Positions 20,432 through 32,827 of a stretch of DNA of 64,000 nt are shown piece by piece. The notes beneath the pieces were generated by a model. It had not been told where the DNA came from, searched no databases, and saw only the letters and a program-made list of their open reading frames with translations. The DNA is taken from NCBI GenBank assembly GCA_037974335.1, contig CM075760.1:58123812-58187811 (forward strand), given 5' to 3'. The position numbers and the translations under genes are program-made. Numbering within the stretch: the first letter of the stretch is position 1; every line of letters begins with the position of its first letter. This DNA is from Prionace glauca (taxonomy: Eukaryota > Chordata > Chondrichthyes > Carcharhiniformes > Carcharhinidae).

Positions 20432-20584
20432 TGTTCATTATCCTCGGTCCAAATTAATTCCATTTCCCGCTGAATTCTGGGACAAGTTTTATTCCTTGCT
20501 GACAAAACAGCCAAGAAAACGTCATTAAATGTTAATATCAATAAATTATACGAAGCAAAGTTCAGTTACCTATTGTATAGAATT

Positions 20585-20690
20585 AAACATTTAAAACAAA
20601 CAGAAAATCTCAGCAGGTCCGACAGCATCTGTGGAGACAGATTAGAGACAACATTTCGAATCTGGAGAATGCTTCGGAAGTGCATTTCTG
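20585..20690 (-). repeat. Interspersed repeat with AGCAGGTCCGACAGCATC core
   Basis: Contains AAAATCTCAGCAGGTCCGAC, ACAGCATCTGTGGAGACAG and CATTTCGAATCTGGAGAATG. The same family is found reversed at 20985-21210 and 52450-52582, and in this orientation at 36145-36270. The family name is not known to me. Confidence 0.7.
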
Positions 20691-20984
20691 ATTGGAGAGA
20701 TCATCATTGTTTCTAACAAGGTGTCAGAGAAGCTGAATAACTTTCCTGTGAGAAAGGAATCGTTAAAATAGCTACTGTTTAATTCTATACACTATTTTGA
20801 GACACACACAATTTGTGTCAATTCATATACGATCCCAAATATCATAATCAACTTCTACATCCTAACTAATCTAATCAAAGCCTCAATCACTAACAGTATC
20901 GGAAAACAAACTCTTCCTAATCCCTTTCCAGTCTCATCATTTCTCAATTTCATCACCCTCTTCAATTCCCTCGAAATGATAATG

Positions 20985-21210
20985 GGCCATCCTGACTCGA
21001 ACCGTTGGCTCTATTCTCTCTCATGATGTAGAGATGCTATTAAATAAAATTTACGATCAAATCAATTGGTTGGACTCAAACCTGGCGTTGTCAGACTTCT
21101 TACTCTATTCTCTCTCCACAGATGCTCTCAGACCTGTTGAGATTTTACAGCATTTATAGATTTTTTTTTGGTTCAGTTTCCAGAATCCGCAGTATTTCCT
21201 TTAGCAAAGT
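20985..21210 (+). repeat. Same repeat family, split by a small fold-back insertion
   Basis: The left part is ACTCGAACCGTTGGCTCTAT, and the right part is CCACAGATGCTCTCAGACC through CCGCAGTATTTCC. The two are separated by an 80-bp insertion (21023-21102) flanked by CTCTATTCTCTCTC on both sides (21009-21022 and 21103-21116). Confidence 0.8.
21023..21102 (+). mobile_element. 80-bp internally deleted fold-back-type insertion
   Basis: Starts ATGATGTAGAGATGC (outer end) and finishes ACCTGGCGTTGTCAGACTTC, matching both ends of the family also seen at 7225-7350 and 51309-51505. It is flanked by a perfect 14-bp target duplication. Too short to be autonomous. Confidence 0.75.
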
Positions 21211-21374
21211 GCTGAATATAATTGATGAAATCATTCTTTATCTTTATGGATTGATGACAATTGGTGAATTGGAACAGTCTCGCCTGGAAATTCCACTCCA
21301 AAACACTAATAAACCTCTTTTGGACATACATTGGACGTACATTGCTGTATTTTTATGTCGCTGGGTCGGAATGT

Positions 21375-21525
21375 AGAAGCACCCTCCCTAACAGCACTCT
21401 GGATATAACTACACAACAGGTTTTGCAGCAGTTCATGAAGGGCGCTCACCCCCAGCTTACCGAATGCAATTAGCAATAGGGAATAAATGGTGCCATCAGC
21501 AGCATCGCCCACCTTCCATAAATCA
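21375..21525 (+). mobile_element. SINE 3' fragment
   Basis: Reads CACCCTCCCTAACAGCACTC, GCAGCAGTTCATGAAGGGCG, then GCAATTAGCAATAGGGAATA and CAGCAGCATCGCCCACC. These resemble the 3' part of the second SINE type, here on the plus strand. Confidence 0.6.
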
Positions 21526-21589
21526 ATTTCAGATACACTAATCCTTATGAATGAATGGGAAATGGCGAATGAAATTATTTAATTGCGAA

Positions 21590-21850
21590 TGAGTGACAGT
21601 TATGCAGTCATTTTAAAAATGACTCCAATTATTCTACAGATATTTATGTGTGGTGATGGGGTGATTACTTGTCAATAAAGCACAAAGGCTGCTGGGTAGC
21701 TGCTCCTGATCCTCGGTCTGACTTAATTCAATTTCCCTCTGAATTCTGGGACAGAGTTGATTCTTTGGTGACAGAAAGGCCAAAGTGATTTGAATAAATT
21801 TGAATCTTAATAAACGACATTAAATAAACTGCAATTATATGCATACCAAA
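21590..21850. repeat. Diverged second copy of the 20.2-20.6 kb sequence
   Basis: GGTGATTACTTGTCAATAAA, then GCTCCTGATCCTCGGTCTGA and CTCTGAATTCTGGGACA, are the diverged counterparts of 20400-20500. This marks an old local direct duplication of at least 200 bp. Confidence 0.65.
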
Positions 21851-21859
21851 TACAATGCT

Positions 21860-24120
21860 GAAAATAATATGTTAAATACTTTTTTTTGTGATTTGGAGAT
21901 TATTAGTAATATTAGCGTCAGGCAATGACCATCTCCAAAAAGAGAAAATCTATCCATTGCTCCTTGTCATTCAATGATATTACAATACTGAATCACCCAC
22001 TATAAACATCGTTAGGGTTACCATTGACTAATTCCTGACTTAACTAGGTTTATAAAAGCTCCAGATGGAATATCGGGTCAGCTTGCTGTGAGTAACCCAC
22101 CTCCTGACTCCCCAAACCTGTCCACTGTCTACAAGCCACAACTGAGGATGAAAGAGGGTTCTCTCCACTAGCTTGAATAAGTGCAGCTCAAACAACATTC
22201 AAGAAGTTTTAATGTATTTAGAACAGAGCAGCCGGCTTGACTGGCACAGCATTTCCAAATGCTCACTCTCTCCACCACCGACAAACAACAGAAGTATTGT
22301 ATACCGTATTCAAGTTTCACTTCAGAAACTGACCAAGACTCCTCGGCAAAACCTTCCAAATACACGCCTGTTACCATTTGGAAGGATGGGGTAAAAGTTA
22401 CCTGGGAATATTACCCGTAAATTCCACTCCAAGTCAGTCATATACCTGATTTGGAAAAATATCGCCCTTCCTTCACAGTTGCTGGAATGAAATGCAAGAA
22501 CATGTCTGTAACAGCGCGGTGTGAGGACATTCACCACAGATTTCGCAGCAATTCTCATCACCATCTTATAAGGGCAATTAGTTATGGTAACTTATTCAAT
22601 ATTTAGTTACACATTCTTTGCCTCATTCAATACCCAAAGTTAATGAATTGCCCTGGACGCCCTTGGCGTCCTGTACATGGGATGTACAGCTGGCCATTCC
22701 GCTGCCAAGGCAATGCATCTTTCAGATGACTCACTGAACTTCTCTCCTTTCTTTCTCTGTCTCAGACTGCAACTAAATCAGATAACTTCTCTTTGCTCTG
22801 TCCGTATCCATTAATTCAATTAAACAAGTATCTAGGAGCCAATCGAGCTCCAAGTTGGAAAGAAAAATCTTTCTTTTTGCTTAAGGCACCTTACGACTGA
22901 AAAGATGAAGCAAAAAGTGTCTTCAGAGGAAAATTCAGTGCCGGAAATAGGCCAGTTCACTCACTTAATCTCTCTCCTCGATTTCTGTCACACAACACTG
23001 AAAGTTTCTATTTTAGAACACCTCCGCAGAACAAAAATGCTTTAATTTCCCTCTTTTCTATTAGTGATAATCTTCAGTCCATCTTCCCTTCAATAAATTT
23101 ATGTAAACCCCCATTTTATGTAAACCCCATTAATGTAAACCCCATATGATCATTTTCTTGGTTCCTTAAAATGGGAATGGGGGTGACTGTAATGCTGAGA
23201 CCGGCAGCAATCTGTGTGACTGTTCTTGATGCTGTCAGAGTGAGTTCACCCTCACAGGCAGGAAGACTGTTCACGGCGATAACATCAAACTGGCCACGGT
23301 TGTTTCATTCTCAGGTAACACAACTTCCTGTTTCATGCTGCGGGTTCCAAACCACACATCTCACTTCCGAGCAGAAAATAAATCCAGAGACCACAATCTG
23401 GTGAGAACATCTGTCAGTGCGGCCTATATCTGCCCACAGAGTCAGGGCAGAGTCGCACAGACCTCATTGTGGTGACATTTACAAATAAGCCTGATGTAAT
23501 CGATTCAGAGTTTGCATTCCCGGACGTAACTGGATGGTCAGTGGGATATTCACTGAGTTCCCCCAGGTTCTGTGAAGGGAGGGAATGATAGCTGTTATCT
23601 TGTATTGTTTGATCATTTTCTCTCCATATGCTACTTATTTTTTGTTCCTGGGCCTTTATCTGTCAGCGCTCCATTTTTCTTTCTCCTAACTCTCTCGGTG
23701 CCGCTCTCTACTCCTTGTCAGTCTTTTGAACACTTCTATTCGTATTCAAAATCATGAAGCTGTAAGTAGGTTAACTAAAGAGAGAATATTTCAATTGGGA
23801 GGACGGTCAGCAACCCATGGGCACAGATTTATTCTACTGAGCAGAGAGACAAAAATGGGATCATTTACTTTTACACAAGAGTTGTTATGAACTGGAATGA
23901 ACAGCTTGAAAGGCTGATCGAACCCGATTTCACAGTAACTTTGGAAAATAAATTAGATATACCCTTCATGAGATTAGAATTTGAGAATGGGACCATTTTG
24001 ATGGTTCGTCTATATAACTGTCCTAGCATTCGCTTTGTGCCTCTCCCTATCCTTCATTAAGACTGAATAAAGTACAATTTTTTTACAGCTGCCGTCTTGT
24101 GCTAATATCTTTTGACAAAA
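21860..24120. other. No gene or repeat recognised
   Basis: Mixed-composition sequence. I searched for Ig-domain signatures and recombination signals between 22.0 and 24.1 kb because of the neighbouring cluster, and found none. Short frames here lack family features. Confidence 0.45.
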
Positions 24121-24121
24121 A

Positions 24122-24350
24122 ATGTTGTGTGTGTGTATATGCCTAAATGTGTGTGTGTGTGTGTATGTGTGTGTGTGTGTGTGTATGCCTAAATGCGTGT
24201 GTGTGTTTGTGTGTGTGTGTGAATGTGTGTGTGTGTGTTTGTGTATGCCTAAATGTGTGTGTGTGTGTATGCCTAAATCTGTGTGTGTGTGTGAATGTGT
24301 GTGTGTGTGTTTGTGTATGCCTAAATGTGTGTGTGTGTGTATGTGTGTAA
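24122..24350. repeat. GT microsatellite with TATGCCTAAATG minisatellite words
   Basis: TG runs are interrupted by five copies of TATGCCTAAAT(G/C) at irregular spacing (44, 62, 22 and 48 bp between successive copies). Confidence 0.85.
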
Positions 24351-24399
24351 TTGCCAGGAACCATTCCGAAATTCAATTCTATTTACAAGCCAAAGCTTT

Positions 24400-25155
24400 G
24401 AACAAATGAGCATTGGATCGAACAGTGCATTTATTGCACTGTTTTTTTTCATCCGATGAAGTTTTTCATATTGAGTCCTAATTGTGTCTATATATGTGGA
24501 ACTGCCTGTAAGAATGAGAAGGAACAGATTGTTTTCTGTTCCTCTGACAGATTCATCATTGTTACCTCAGATAACAGAACTTTATGGAGTCCGTTATGAT
24601 TAAACCCCACTCCCCTCCTTGAGAACAGCAGCTCTTAGTCGGGTGGAGTCAGTCACTCCTGCGGTTGCCATGGGATTTCCAATCTGTGTTTGCCACACAA
24701 ATCCCTGCATCGTTCGTCATTACAAAGAAACCTGCGCCAAGACCCCAGAAATGATTGTTTCTTTATATCAGGTCCGAGTCTGACTCCAGGCCCAGCTGTC
24801 TCTGTTAGTGATACACTGGAGCCAGTCATTCAAATTATAATGTTCTAATTCTCGATTATTATTTTTGGAAAGCGTTACCCAATCAGTTGTGAATTCAAAC
24901 CTGTATCTGATGTTGCTTCATTTGACACCTGCTGGTTATTATTGGACAAATTCCTTTTTCTGGAATTATCACATGCACAGAAAAACCTGTTTATTTATAC
25001 ATTATATCATGCTCTGTCTCTCTGACTCTAGAGATCCCATACATTGCTTTACATGACTCTTCAAGTCAGGTAATGTCATCATTCTGCTAGCATATCTGTC
25101 TATATTAGATTAGATTCTGTCTCTGTTGTTACTACATAATTTTTAATCATTTATA
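24400..25155. other. No gene or repeat recognised
   Basis: Apparently single-copy sequence with no convincing coding frame. Confidence 0.4.
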
Positions 25156-25159
25156 GGTT

Positions 25160-25255
25160 GTGGGCAGCACTGACATCTGTTGTCCTTCTCTAATTGCCCC
25201 TGACAAAGTGGTGATGAGCTGCAATCTTGAATCGCTGCAGTCCATGTTCACCAGG
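25160..25255 (-). mobile_element. SINE 3' fragment
   Basis: CTAATTGCCCCTGACAAAGT, GGTGATGAGCTGCAATCTTG and AATCGCTGCAGTCCATG match the 3' portion of the second SINE type in reverse; compare 21375-21525. Confidence 0.6.
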
Positions 25256-25389
25256 CAATATCACTGTTTATATCATAAGGTCTGGCCACCCTTATGATGC
25301 ACCCGATCCTGATTCATCGTATTAGTGAGATTGTACAACCTATACACAGTAGAAAGTATATAGGATGGTTACCATGGAATTGGTGAATG

Positions 25390-26720
25390 TAACGGTTAAA
25401 CAGGAATATTGCTCCTTCTCTGGAGATTGCAGATGTTTCAATCCTTTGTATCAATAAGAATAAGAAGGCTGAGAGTGTGCCAGCCCTCTCCCTGGCTAAC
25501 CTTTTGCCCTTTATGTAAATGTAAAACGCCTTAGGATTTTCCTCCATCCTGCGGCCAAATAATTTTCGTGACCCCTTTTAGCCCTCCTTACTCTTTGCTA
25601 AAGTTTCTTTTTCTTGTATTCCATAATTGCTTTGTGTCTTCCTAGGCTAGAAAAAATCTTCCTTTTTCGCTTTGACTAGGCTCATAATTTATCTCATTTT
25701 ATAATGTTTCCAAAATTTGCCATACCTATCCTTCATCTTCATTGGAATGTGCCAGTCTGGAATTGCTATCAACTTGCACTTCAAAGCCTCCCATGTGCCA
25801 GATGTTGATTTGCTCTCAAACATCTGCCCCAATCTACATTCTTCAGTTTCTGCCTAATATTGTTATAATTAGCCTTCCCCCAGTTTAGGATCTTCACTTG
25901 AGTATTACGCTTACCTTTCTCTGTCCGTACCTTAATGCTTACTGAGTTGTGGTCTCTGTTCCCCAACTGCTCCCTCACCGAAATGTCGACCACCTGTCCA
26001 GGCTGATTCCCTATTGCCAGGTCCAGTTCTGCCGCTTCTCTAGTTGGACTATCTATATAATGTTTCGGGAAGCCCTCCTGGATGCTCCTTACAAACACTG
26101 CCCCATCCACACACTGAGCACAAAATGAGTCCCTATCAATTTTGAGGAAGTTAACTCTCCCACCACAACAATCCTGTTACTTTAACACCTTGTCAAAATC
26201 TCATTCATACCTGTTTCTTAATCTCCCGCTGGTTGTTGGGAGGCCAATAGAAAATGTCGCATCTTGTGACTACAGCCTTCCTATTCCTGCACTCTACCCA
26301 TACTGCCTCGCTGTATAAGCCATGCGAAGTACATTGGGTGCAGTCCTCCTGCAGTACTGCTGCAATATTCTCCCTACCAGTCTTGAAAATGTCCCTCCCC
26401 GTTACATGACTCTCTATCCTGCTTGAATCATCTGTATCCTTCTACGTTAAGCTGTCATTTCTCTCCATTCCTTAACCAAGTCTCTGTAATAGCAGCAACC
26501 TCACAGTTCCAAGAACGAATCCAAGCTCTACGTCCATCAGCCTTACCTGTTACACTTCTTGTATTGAAACAAATGCACTTCAGTCTGGCAGACCCTCTTT
26601 AATTAGGAGCCACACTATTTCTGCTCTTTATCTGAGTCTTACTGGCCCTGTTCTCTCGTTCCACTTCAGCTAATTCACCTTTGCTTTATTCCCCTCTCCC
26701 TGGTAGATTTACTTTCCTGA
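25390..26720 (-). mobile_element. CR1-like LINE, endonuclease end and linker
   Basis: In minus sense the best frame (25781-26110) reads TREAAELDLAIGNQPGQVVD, then GNRDHNSVSIKV and LNWGKANYNNIRQKL: the C-terminal endonuclease block (SDHN-like) and the linker of a CR1-type LINE. Nearer the 3' side, ENPKAFYIYIKGKRLARERAG belongs to the linker before the RT. The RT and 3' end are missing, and it has several frame breaks. Confidence 0.82.
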
Positions 26721-26734
26721 AGGACATTAGTGAA

Positions 26735-26885
26735 AAAAATTGGTCCTTTCGACAATCAAAAATGGTTTTATGGTCATCAGTAGATTTTTATTTCCAGACA
26801 ATTTTTATTTAATTCAAATTCCATCAGCTGCAGTTTCGGGATTCGTACCTAGAACATTAACAACATCAGGAATGCTTCGTGAAGC
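26735..26885 (-). mobile_element. Second SINE type
   Basis: Plus-strand words ATGGTTTTATGGTCATCAGT, TTATTTAATTCAAATTCCAT and GGGATTCGTACCTAGAACAT are the reverse of the SINE body and its B-box region. Confidence 0.75.
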
Positions 26886-27229
26886 TCTGGCATCAGCAGG
26901 AGCTACTCAGAAAATTCCCTCACTTTTCCTTCCAAGGACTTTTCAACAACCAGCTGCTTCCGTTTGTCCCACGTCACTTTCTGAACTGTAATGTCTGGTC
27001 AACACCTACCCAACTGGACATGGCAGTATGGAACGGGTGGTAAGGGACACAAGACACAGCAACACCTCTCTATCCACTTCCCTAAACTCCCTCACTTTCC
27101 CCAACTCTCAGCGTTGCACGCTCTGCAGCTTACGTCTGTGGAGATCCCTCAATAGGCAGATTTCACAGGCCTCAGTTCCGTAGTTTATATTTGACGATGT
27201 CCAACTCATTCATCAATTTTAAGTTATTA

Positions 27230-28720
27230 CACCCCTCCACCTCTAGGTCTGAGTAACCGCCGAGGGCTGACAGCCTTGGAAGCCTTTGTTTGGAATTTCA
27301 ATGCTGGGTCCGGTTCCTCCTGCTCAGCCTCAGTGGGGTTCAGCAGACCCGAGCTCGCCTCTTCCACCATGAGCGTTGTGGCCCGAGTTCCCTTTATCGG
27401 GAGACAATGTGGTCGAGATTCGAAGCCCACTGTTTCCATTTCAACTCCGAGTTTCTCACTGGTGGAGATGGAGAGCAGGAGCCGGAGTACCTGGAATTCT
27501 TTCCAAAGTTCCGGGTGTGCCGGGAATTGATTTTCCCTGCATGTCTTGGGGTTTCATGGCTTGTAGATGTTTGAAACATTCCCGTAGGATGGCATCTCCC
27601 AAGCTGACTTGAGAGGAAACTGGCCCTGTTCCTGACCTGTACGTGCCTCAGAACCACGCGGATCCATTGCTATGATTCTTAACTAATCGCCTAACAACTG
27701 CCTTTAAGTGCCTGTCCCGGTTGGTGGGAACGGTTCTGGGTGTCAGCTCCCGCCCCCGGAAAATCAGACTTAACTTTGGGAAGTGTGATCATGAACAACT
27801 CTACTTGGGCTATTCCATTTGTTGAGGTGGGAGGGGGGGGGGGAGTGGTGATTGGGGGCATGTTGTCCTGCAATTGAAGAGACATCTGGATAGTTTGCTG
27901 TCAACGGAGGCTGTGGGATGGTTTTTTGAACCTGTTTTTAGTGTTTGGGCCACTCTTTCTGCCAGGCTGCTGGATGAGGGTAATATGGGCACTGTCCGAA
28001 CGCGTTAAATTCTGTTCAACTTCATGCAATGCACAAATTCCTGGCTCATGAAGGGTGGTCCATTTTCAGAAACCAACACCTGCGGGATCCCGGGTGTCAA
28101 GAAAGAGGCATGAAATTCCTGCACTCTTGTCTTTGTGTTTGATTGACTCACCCTGTGTACGGCCATTCACTTTGAATCAGCATCTATCATCATCAGGAAC
28201 TTAGACCCCATGAACGGTCCGGCACTGTCCATGTGCAGCCACGTCTACGGCCGTTCCAGCCATTCCCAAGTGTGAAGAGTAGTGACTGGTGACATTCGTC
28301 CCTTGTTGACATTGCCAACACTGACCCACAACCAAATCCCTGTATTCATACCTGGCCACAGACGTGGCAATTTGGAGGTTCTTCAGTTTGTCACTCCTGG
28401 GTGGCCATGAGTACCGCAAGGATGGGATGGTGAACCTTGGCTGAGGATGACACTCTTAAACCCCATAACAGTGTGCCATCTTCCACAGTCAGCTGCTCTC
28501 TGCCATTCCAATATGGGTGTAATTCAGGCTGTAACGGCCTTTTGGTTTTCCCCATCAGCGCTCGCTGCTTCAGTTTATTCAGGACTGGGTAATTTTGTAT
28601 CCATAGCCGAATATTATTGGCTGCCACTGGGAAAGTTTTGAAAAAGTTCATGATTACTGTCTCTTCCACTGGGGATATGACCAGTGTCCGTTAATTGTAG
28701 CCAACTCAAGGCATCTGCCT
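27230..28720 (-). mobile_element. Ty3/gypsy LTR-retrotransposon fossil, pol fragment
   Basis: Minus-strand sequence similar to the zinc-binding region and catalytic core of a Ty3/gypsy integrase, with the beginning of the region just after it. It is broken, with several breaks, and only part of pol is left. No LTRs or gag were recognised on either side. Its state suggests an old insertion. A SINE of the second type abuts it at 28725. Confidence 0.75.
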
Positions 28721-28724
28721 TTGC

Positions 28725-28975
28725 AACTGTGCCGCCTAGTTGCCCATGTTCAGAGGGCAATTAAGTGTCAACCACATTGCTGTGGCCCTTCCCTAGGATA
28801 CTGATAAACCAGATGGGTCTTTCTGAAAATGGGCAATGTTTTTTATGGTCACGAGATATATTTATTCAAGTTCCACCATCCGCAGTGATGTGATCGGAAC
28901 CCGTGTGCCCAGAACATTACATGAGTTTCTGTATTAATGCTCTGGTGATAAAACCACCAGTCCATCACATCCACA
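28725..28975 (-). mobile_element. Second SINE type, nearly full copy
   Basis: In reverse it carries AGAGGGCAATTAAGTGTCAA, AACCACATTGCTGTGG, ATTCAAGTTCCACCATCCGC and GATCGGAACCCGTGTGCCC (B-box side), then the head near CTGGTGATAAAACC. Moderately diverged. Confidence 0.75.
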
Positions 28976-29109
28976 CCTGAGTGTACACGCCCTGAATTCT
29001 GGTTACCCTGACACACCATATTATATATGTTTGCAGGGCTCCCGGATTGGACAGCATTAACCGCCTCAATCAGGGAGCTAATCTTCCAAAGCTCCACCTG
29101 ATGATTATC

Positions 29110-29865
29110 GTTAAAGTCCTTAAATATATCTCTCTGCCTCTTTCTATGTTTCTTGTGGTCTCTCTCTGTCACTCTTTCTCTGTGTCTCTCTGTGTCTCTG
29201 ATTCTCTCAATGTTTCACTCTGCCTTTTGCTGTCTCCCCGCCTCTTCCCCACTCTCCCTCTTTCTACCCTCTTCCTCTGTCTTTCCTGCCCCCCCCCCAC
29301 CTCAGTGTCACTCTCCTTCTCCCACTCCCTGTCCCTCTTTTACTTATTTGTCTGTCTGCCTCCCCCACCTCACTCTGACTTTGTCCATTGTACTTTTTCA
29401 GTCTCACTATTTCCCATTCGCTCCTGTTCTGTGTCTCTATATCTCTGTTTCTATCTGTCTCTGGCTATTTCCCTCTGCCTCACTTTTTGTCTCCCGCTTC
29501 CCCCCTTGTCTCCCTCTCCCTCTCATATTATAACCTCCAATCTGTCTTCCTCTGTCTCCCTTTCTCATTCCCTGTATATCTCCCTCGCCATTTTCCTCAC
29601 TATTTCTGTCTGTCTCGTTCTGTGAGACTCTTTCTTGGTCTCTCTTTTTTCTGTCTGTCTCGTTCTGTGAGACTCTTTCTTTGTCTCTCTTTTTTCTGTC
29701 TGTCTCCCTGTTTATTTTCCTGTACCTGTTAGAAACGCTTTCAAATTCTGTTGCTCTCCAACTCTTTGTCCCTTTCCCTCTCTGTGCCACTCTCTGCCTA
29801 TCAATCTCACTGTTGCTAACATTGTCCTCTCTCTCTTTCTTTCACTCTTTCTGTCCCTGTGAGGT
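29110..29865. repeat. CT-rich tract with a 45-bp tandem duplication
   Basis: Plus strand is almost pure pyrimidine with TCTCTGTC words. Units 29606-29650 and 29651-29695, starting CTGTCTGTCTCGTTCTGTG, differ by one base, and a third begins at 29696. Long leucine- and serine-rich frames are artefacts. The tract begins about 70 bp past the stop codon of the receptor gene on its right. Confidence 0.88.
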
Positions 29866-29932
29866 TGTTTGGTGATTTACAGTTTGAATGCCCAATAGGA
29901 AGAGTCAGAGGTCTTGTTGTTGTCATTTCCTC

Positions 29933-30822
29933 TCAGGCTGTATTGAGATGAAAAATTGCAGTAAGGGGATCTTTCAGTAGATTTTTTAGCTGCTGCCTGA
30001 AGTGAGCGGCATAAATAACAGTATTTGTACAGCAACTTGTGAGTTGCAGCATGAAGCCCAATTCCATAACAAAAAAATCTAATGTGAAATGATAGCCCAA
30101 ATCATACATGCGATTCCATACTGAATAAATCATGAATGTTGACCATAAGAGGATGAAATTGGCTGAGATAACAAATAACAAAATGATGGATTTCCTTCGA
30201 CTCTCCATCTCTGGGTCTCTGGGATTCTCCCCGCTGCTGTGAGCCCGGAGTCTCCTGCGGGCTCTGCTGCTCACTAAAATGTGTCTGACGGTGAGAGCAT
30301 TGAGCAGCAGAATCAGGACGAATGGGACACATGGGGTTAGAATGTAATGGAGGAACTCGATTGTTCCCCAGGCCAGAGATTCCACAACATCACCTGTGAA
30401 ATCACAAAACCAGGGGAGGTTCCGCAGCCAATATGTATTTAATAACATAAAATACCAGATAATGTTCTTTAAACAGCTCAGCACCGTCACTGTTCCCAGA
30501 ACCATAGCCGCCGATTTCTCAGTGCAATATTTACTTTTCAGCTTGGGGCAGCAAATGGCAACAAATCGATCAAAAGTGAAAGTGACGGTGAACCAGACAG
30601 AACAGTCAGTGGCTGCATAAAGCAGGACGGCGTGGATGTTACACACGGGGAGCGAGCGCACGAAATAAAAGTGTTCCTGATAAACAATGGGAATGTGTCT
30701 CAATATCAGGTCGAGGATAACGACCAGCAGATCCCCCACTGACATGGCCACCAGGTAACGAGTGACACATTTGGACAGACCACAGTTTCTGCTCGTCAGT
30801 GTCACAATTGTGATTACGTTCA
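29933..30822 (-). CDS. GPR139-like G-protein coupled receptor 1, exon 2
   Basis: Rhodopsin-class receptor exon carrying the end of TM1 to the C-terminus (about 296 residues). It starts after CCCTCCCTGACAG, phase 1, completing a Val codon. Visible features: TM2 with VGDLLVV; the TM3-start cysteine in LPVCNI, paired with NLPWFCDF in loop 2; a DRF variant of the DRY motif in FTFDRFVAICC; a basic third loop SSRARRRLR; TM6 after KSIILLFVISANFI; and TM7 with CCTNTVIYA in place of NPxxY. No stops. Exon 1 lies about 2 kb upstream. The layout resembles the GPR139/GPR142 group, which is expanded in fishes. The ligand is unknown; orthology needs a tree. Confidence 0.88.
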
Positions 30823-31768
30823 CTGTCAGGGAGGGAAATACAGAATAAAATTAGATACGATTCAATGGAAGAAATTTCCAATTCGACTGACGATGTGTTA
30901 AAATAAAAAAAATACACACACACAACAATTTGATTTTCTTTAAAACCAGCACGTATTTTGGAGTGTGAGAGGAAAGTGGAACATCTGGAGTAAACCTGTA
31001 CAGACACAGAGAAAATGTACAAAGTCAACACAGACAGTGACCCAAAACTGGAACTGAACAGAGGTCCGTGATGCTGTGAGTCAGCAGTACTAACCACCAT
31101 GCCACCGTAGTGCTCCTTGGTAGCGACACAAAGGTTAACATTTGGGAGAGAGCTTTCTGGGGAGTCCTCAACATTGTCCCTCACTCAGCTACAGGTAAAT
31201 AGCCCTCTACCTGTGAAGGATTTGGAGGGTAAGCAGGATGAGGCAGGAAACCCTAACAGAAGATCTGGAGTGGAGTCCTGTAGGTGTTCATCTGTTGTCT
31301 CTCAGACAGCTCACTGACAACTCCCACAACAGAGCTGGTGCCAAACAGTGCTTGTTTGACCCTTTCCTCTGGACAATACTAATTGTTGGCAGAGGGAGAA
31401 CCAGATGCCTTGACAGCACAGAATCTCTACTGTATTTACATCTCCATGAGTCCTCTCTCGGCAGGAAGGTTGCCAATGTATGCACCAGGTAAAAACTCAA
31501 ACAAAGGCCAGTACCAAAGGAAAAGCCAAGCAGGCTGACTAATGACTATCGTCTGGTGACACCAAAATTCAATATTATGAAATGTATCAAAAGGTTAGTC
31601 ATGGCATGAATCAGTTCCGGCTTCCCAGATTGCCTCGACCCATTACAGTTCACTACATGCACAACACGTCCAAAAATGCCATTTCTCTCACCCTACAGTC
31701 AACCTCGTAACAACAACTCATGTCTATCAACGACAGTTCAGCCATTAACACCATTATCCCTATGCATA

Positions 31769-31769
31769 T

Positions 31770-31816
<47 letters not shown>

Positions 31817-31870
31817 TATAGGGCGTGGGCGTGCGGGGGGGTGTGTGTGTGGGGTGTGTTGTGTGTGAGC
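31769..31870. repeat. GT microsatellite
   Basis: An uninterrupted TG run of about 40 bp, followed by GT-rich and GGGG-containing sequence. Confidence 0.9.
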
Positions 31871-32034
31871 AACAGAGTACCTGATGAGTGCTCCTAAGTG
31901 TGTGTTATTCTGGAGTCTTACAACAATTTTGGCTTTTGAATTTGTGTGTGAGTGGGAGTAAGTGTCTAAGTCTGATTGCTTCTATCAGTAAATTTCTCTA
32001 ATAGTATTTGTATTTTTGTGTTTCTGTGACTCCA

Positions 32035-32350
32035 GGAGACTTTGTGCTGGTACAGTGGACAGTGTTGTTGCCTCATAGCACTAGGCTCCCTGGTTCAATT
32101 TCAGGCTTGGCTACTGTCTGTGCAGAGTCTATTCATTCTCACTGTGTCTGCTTGGGTTTCCTCCAGGTGCTCCGGTTCCCTCCCAAAATCTGAAAGTTGC
32201 GTTGGTTTGATGCATTGGCCGTGCTAAATTCTACTTCAGTGTACCTAACCAGGAGACAGAGTGAGGCCACTCGGGGATTTTTATCGCAACTTCACTACAA
32301 TGTTAATGTTTGCATACTTGTGGCATTGATGAATAAATTTCAATATGAAA
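32035..32350 (+). mobile_element. tRNA-derived SINE, variant with AATAAATTTCAA tail
   Basis: Head GCTGGTACAGTGGACAGTGT, middle CTGTGTCTGCTTGGGTTTCC, and a 3' part different from the 9125 copy: GAGTGAGGCCACTCGGGGAT, TACAATGTTAATG and GAATAAATTTCAA. The same tail type occurs at 45590-45832. Lies in the receptor 1 intron. Confidence 0.8.
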
Positions 32351-32827
32351 TATGTTCTCTCTTGATATCCTGCTGTGCATACATGATTAATAAAATGCAT
32401 TCTGTGGCCTGGTGACTGTGTGGGCAATTGGCAATGAACTGGTGTTACATGTAGATGGTAAAAATGATTCTGCCTTAATCTTTTTCTCACGAAGGATTAG
32501 TATTAGGTTAAATGTCTGTGGATAGTTACAGCACACAGAAGATACCCTAGCCCACAGGCCTTGAGATAATTGTCAGCGGCGGCTGAAAGAATTTATAACT
32601 GTATATAGGGACTCAACAGAAACAACAACAGCAGCAAACCCAGTACAGTAAATGACAAGGAAATCAACACAGTTAAACAGCCTTTCCAGAATTAGGAACT
32701 GGACACAGGGGGCGGGCCTTTACAGCCTCACTTTTCCCAAAACTGCAAAATCCTTCCCATGCTCCGACCCTTGCCTGCTCCGATTCCAGTGGCAGTCGGA
32801 CTGGTACAATTTCAGACAGGTTCTTAC

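Larger units (their letters stand above)
30823..32827 (-). other. Intron of receptor 1
   Basis: About 2.0 kb between the CCG G|GTAAGAACC donor and CCTGACAG acceptor. It holds a GT microsatellite and a SINE; the rest is unassigned. Confidence 0.75.

Noticed and set aside
24580-24840. Possible Ig V or constant relic upstream of the cluster
   Set aside because: A suggestive proline/serine frame only; no cysteine-tryptophan-cysteine pattern and no recombination signal.
29047-29790. Leucine/serine-rich frames of up to 192 codons
   Set aside because: Translations of a pyrimidine simple repeat.
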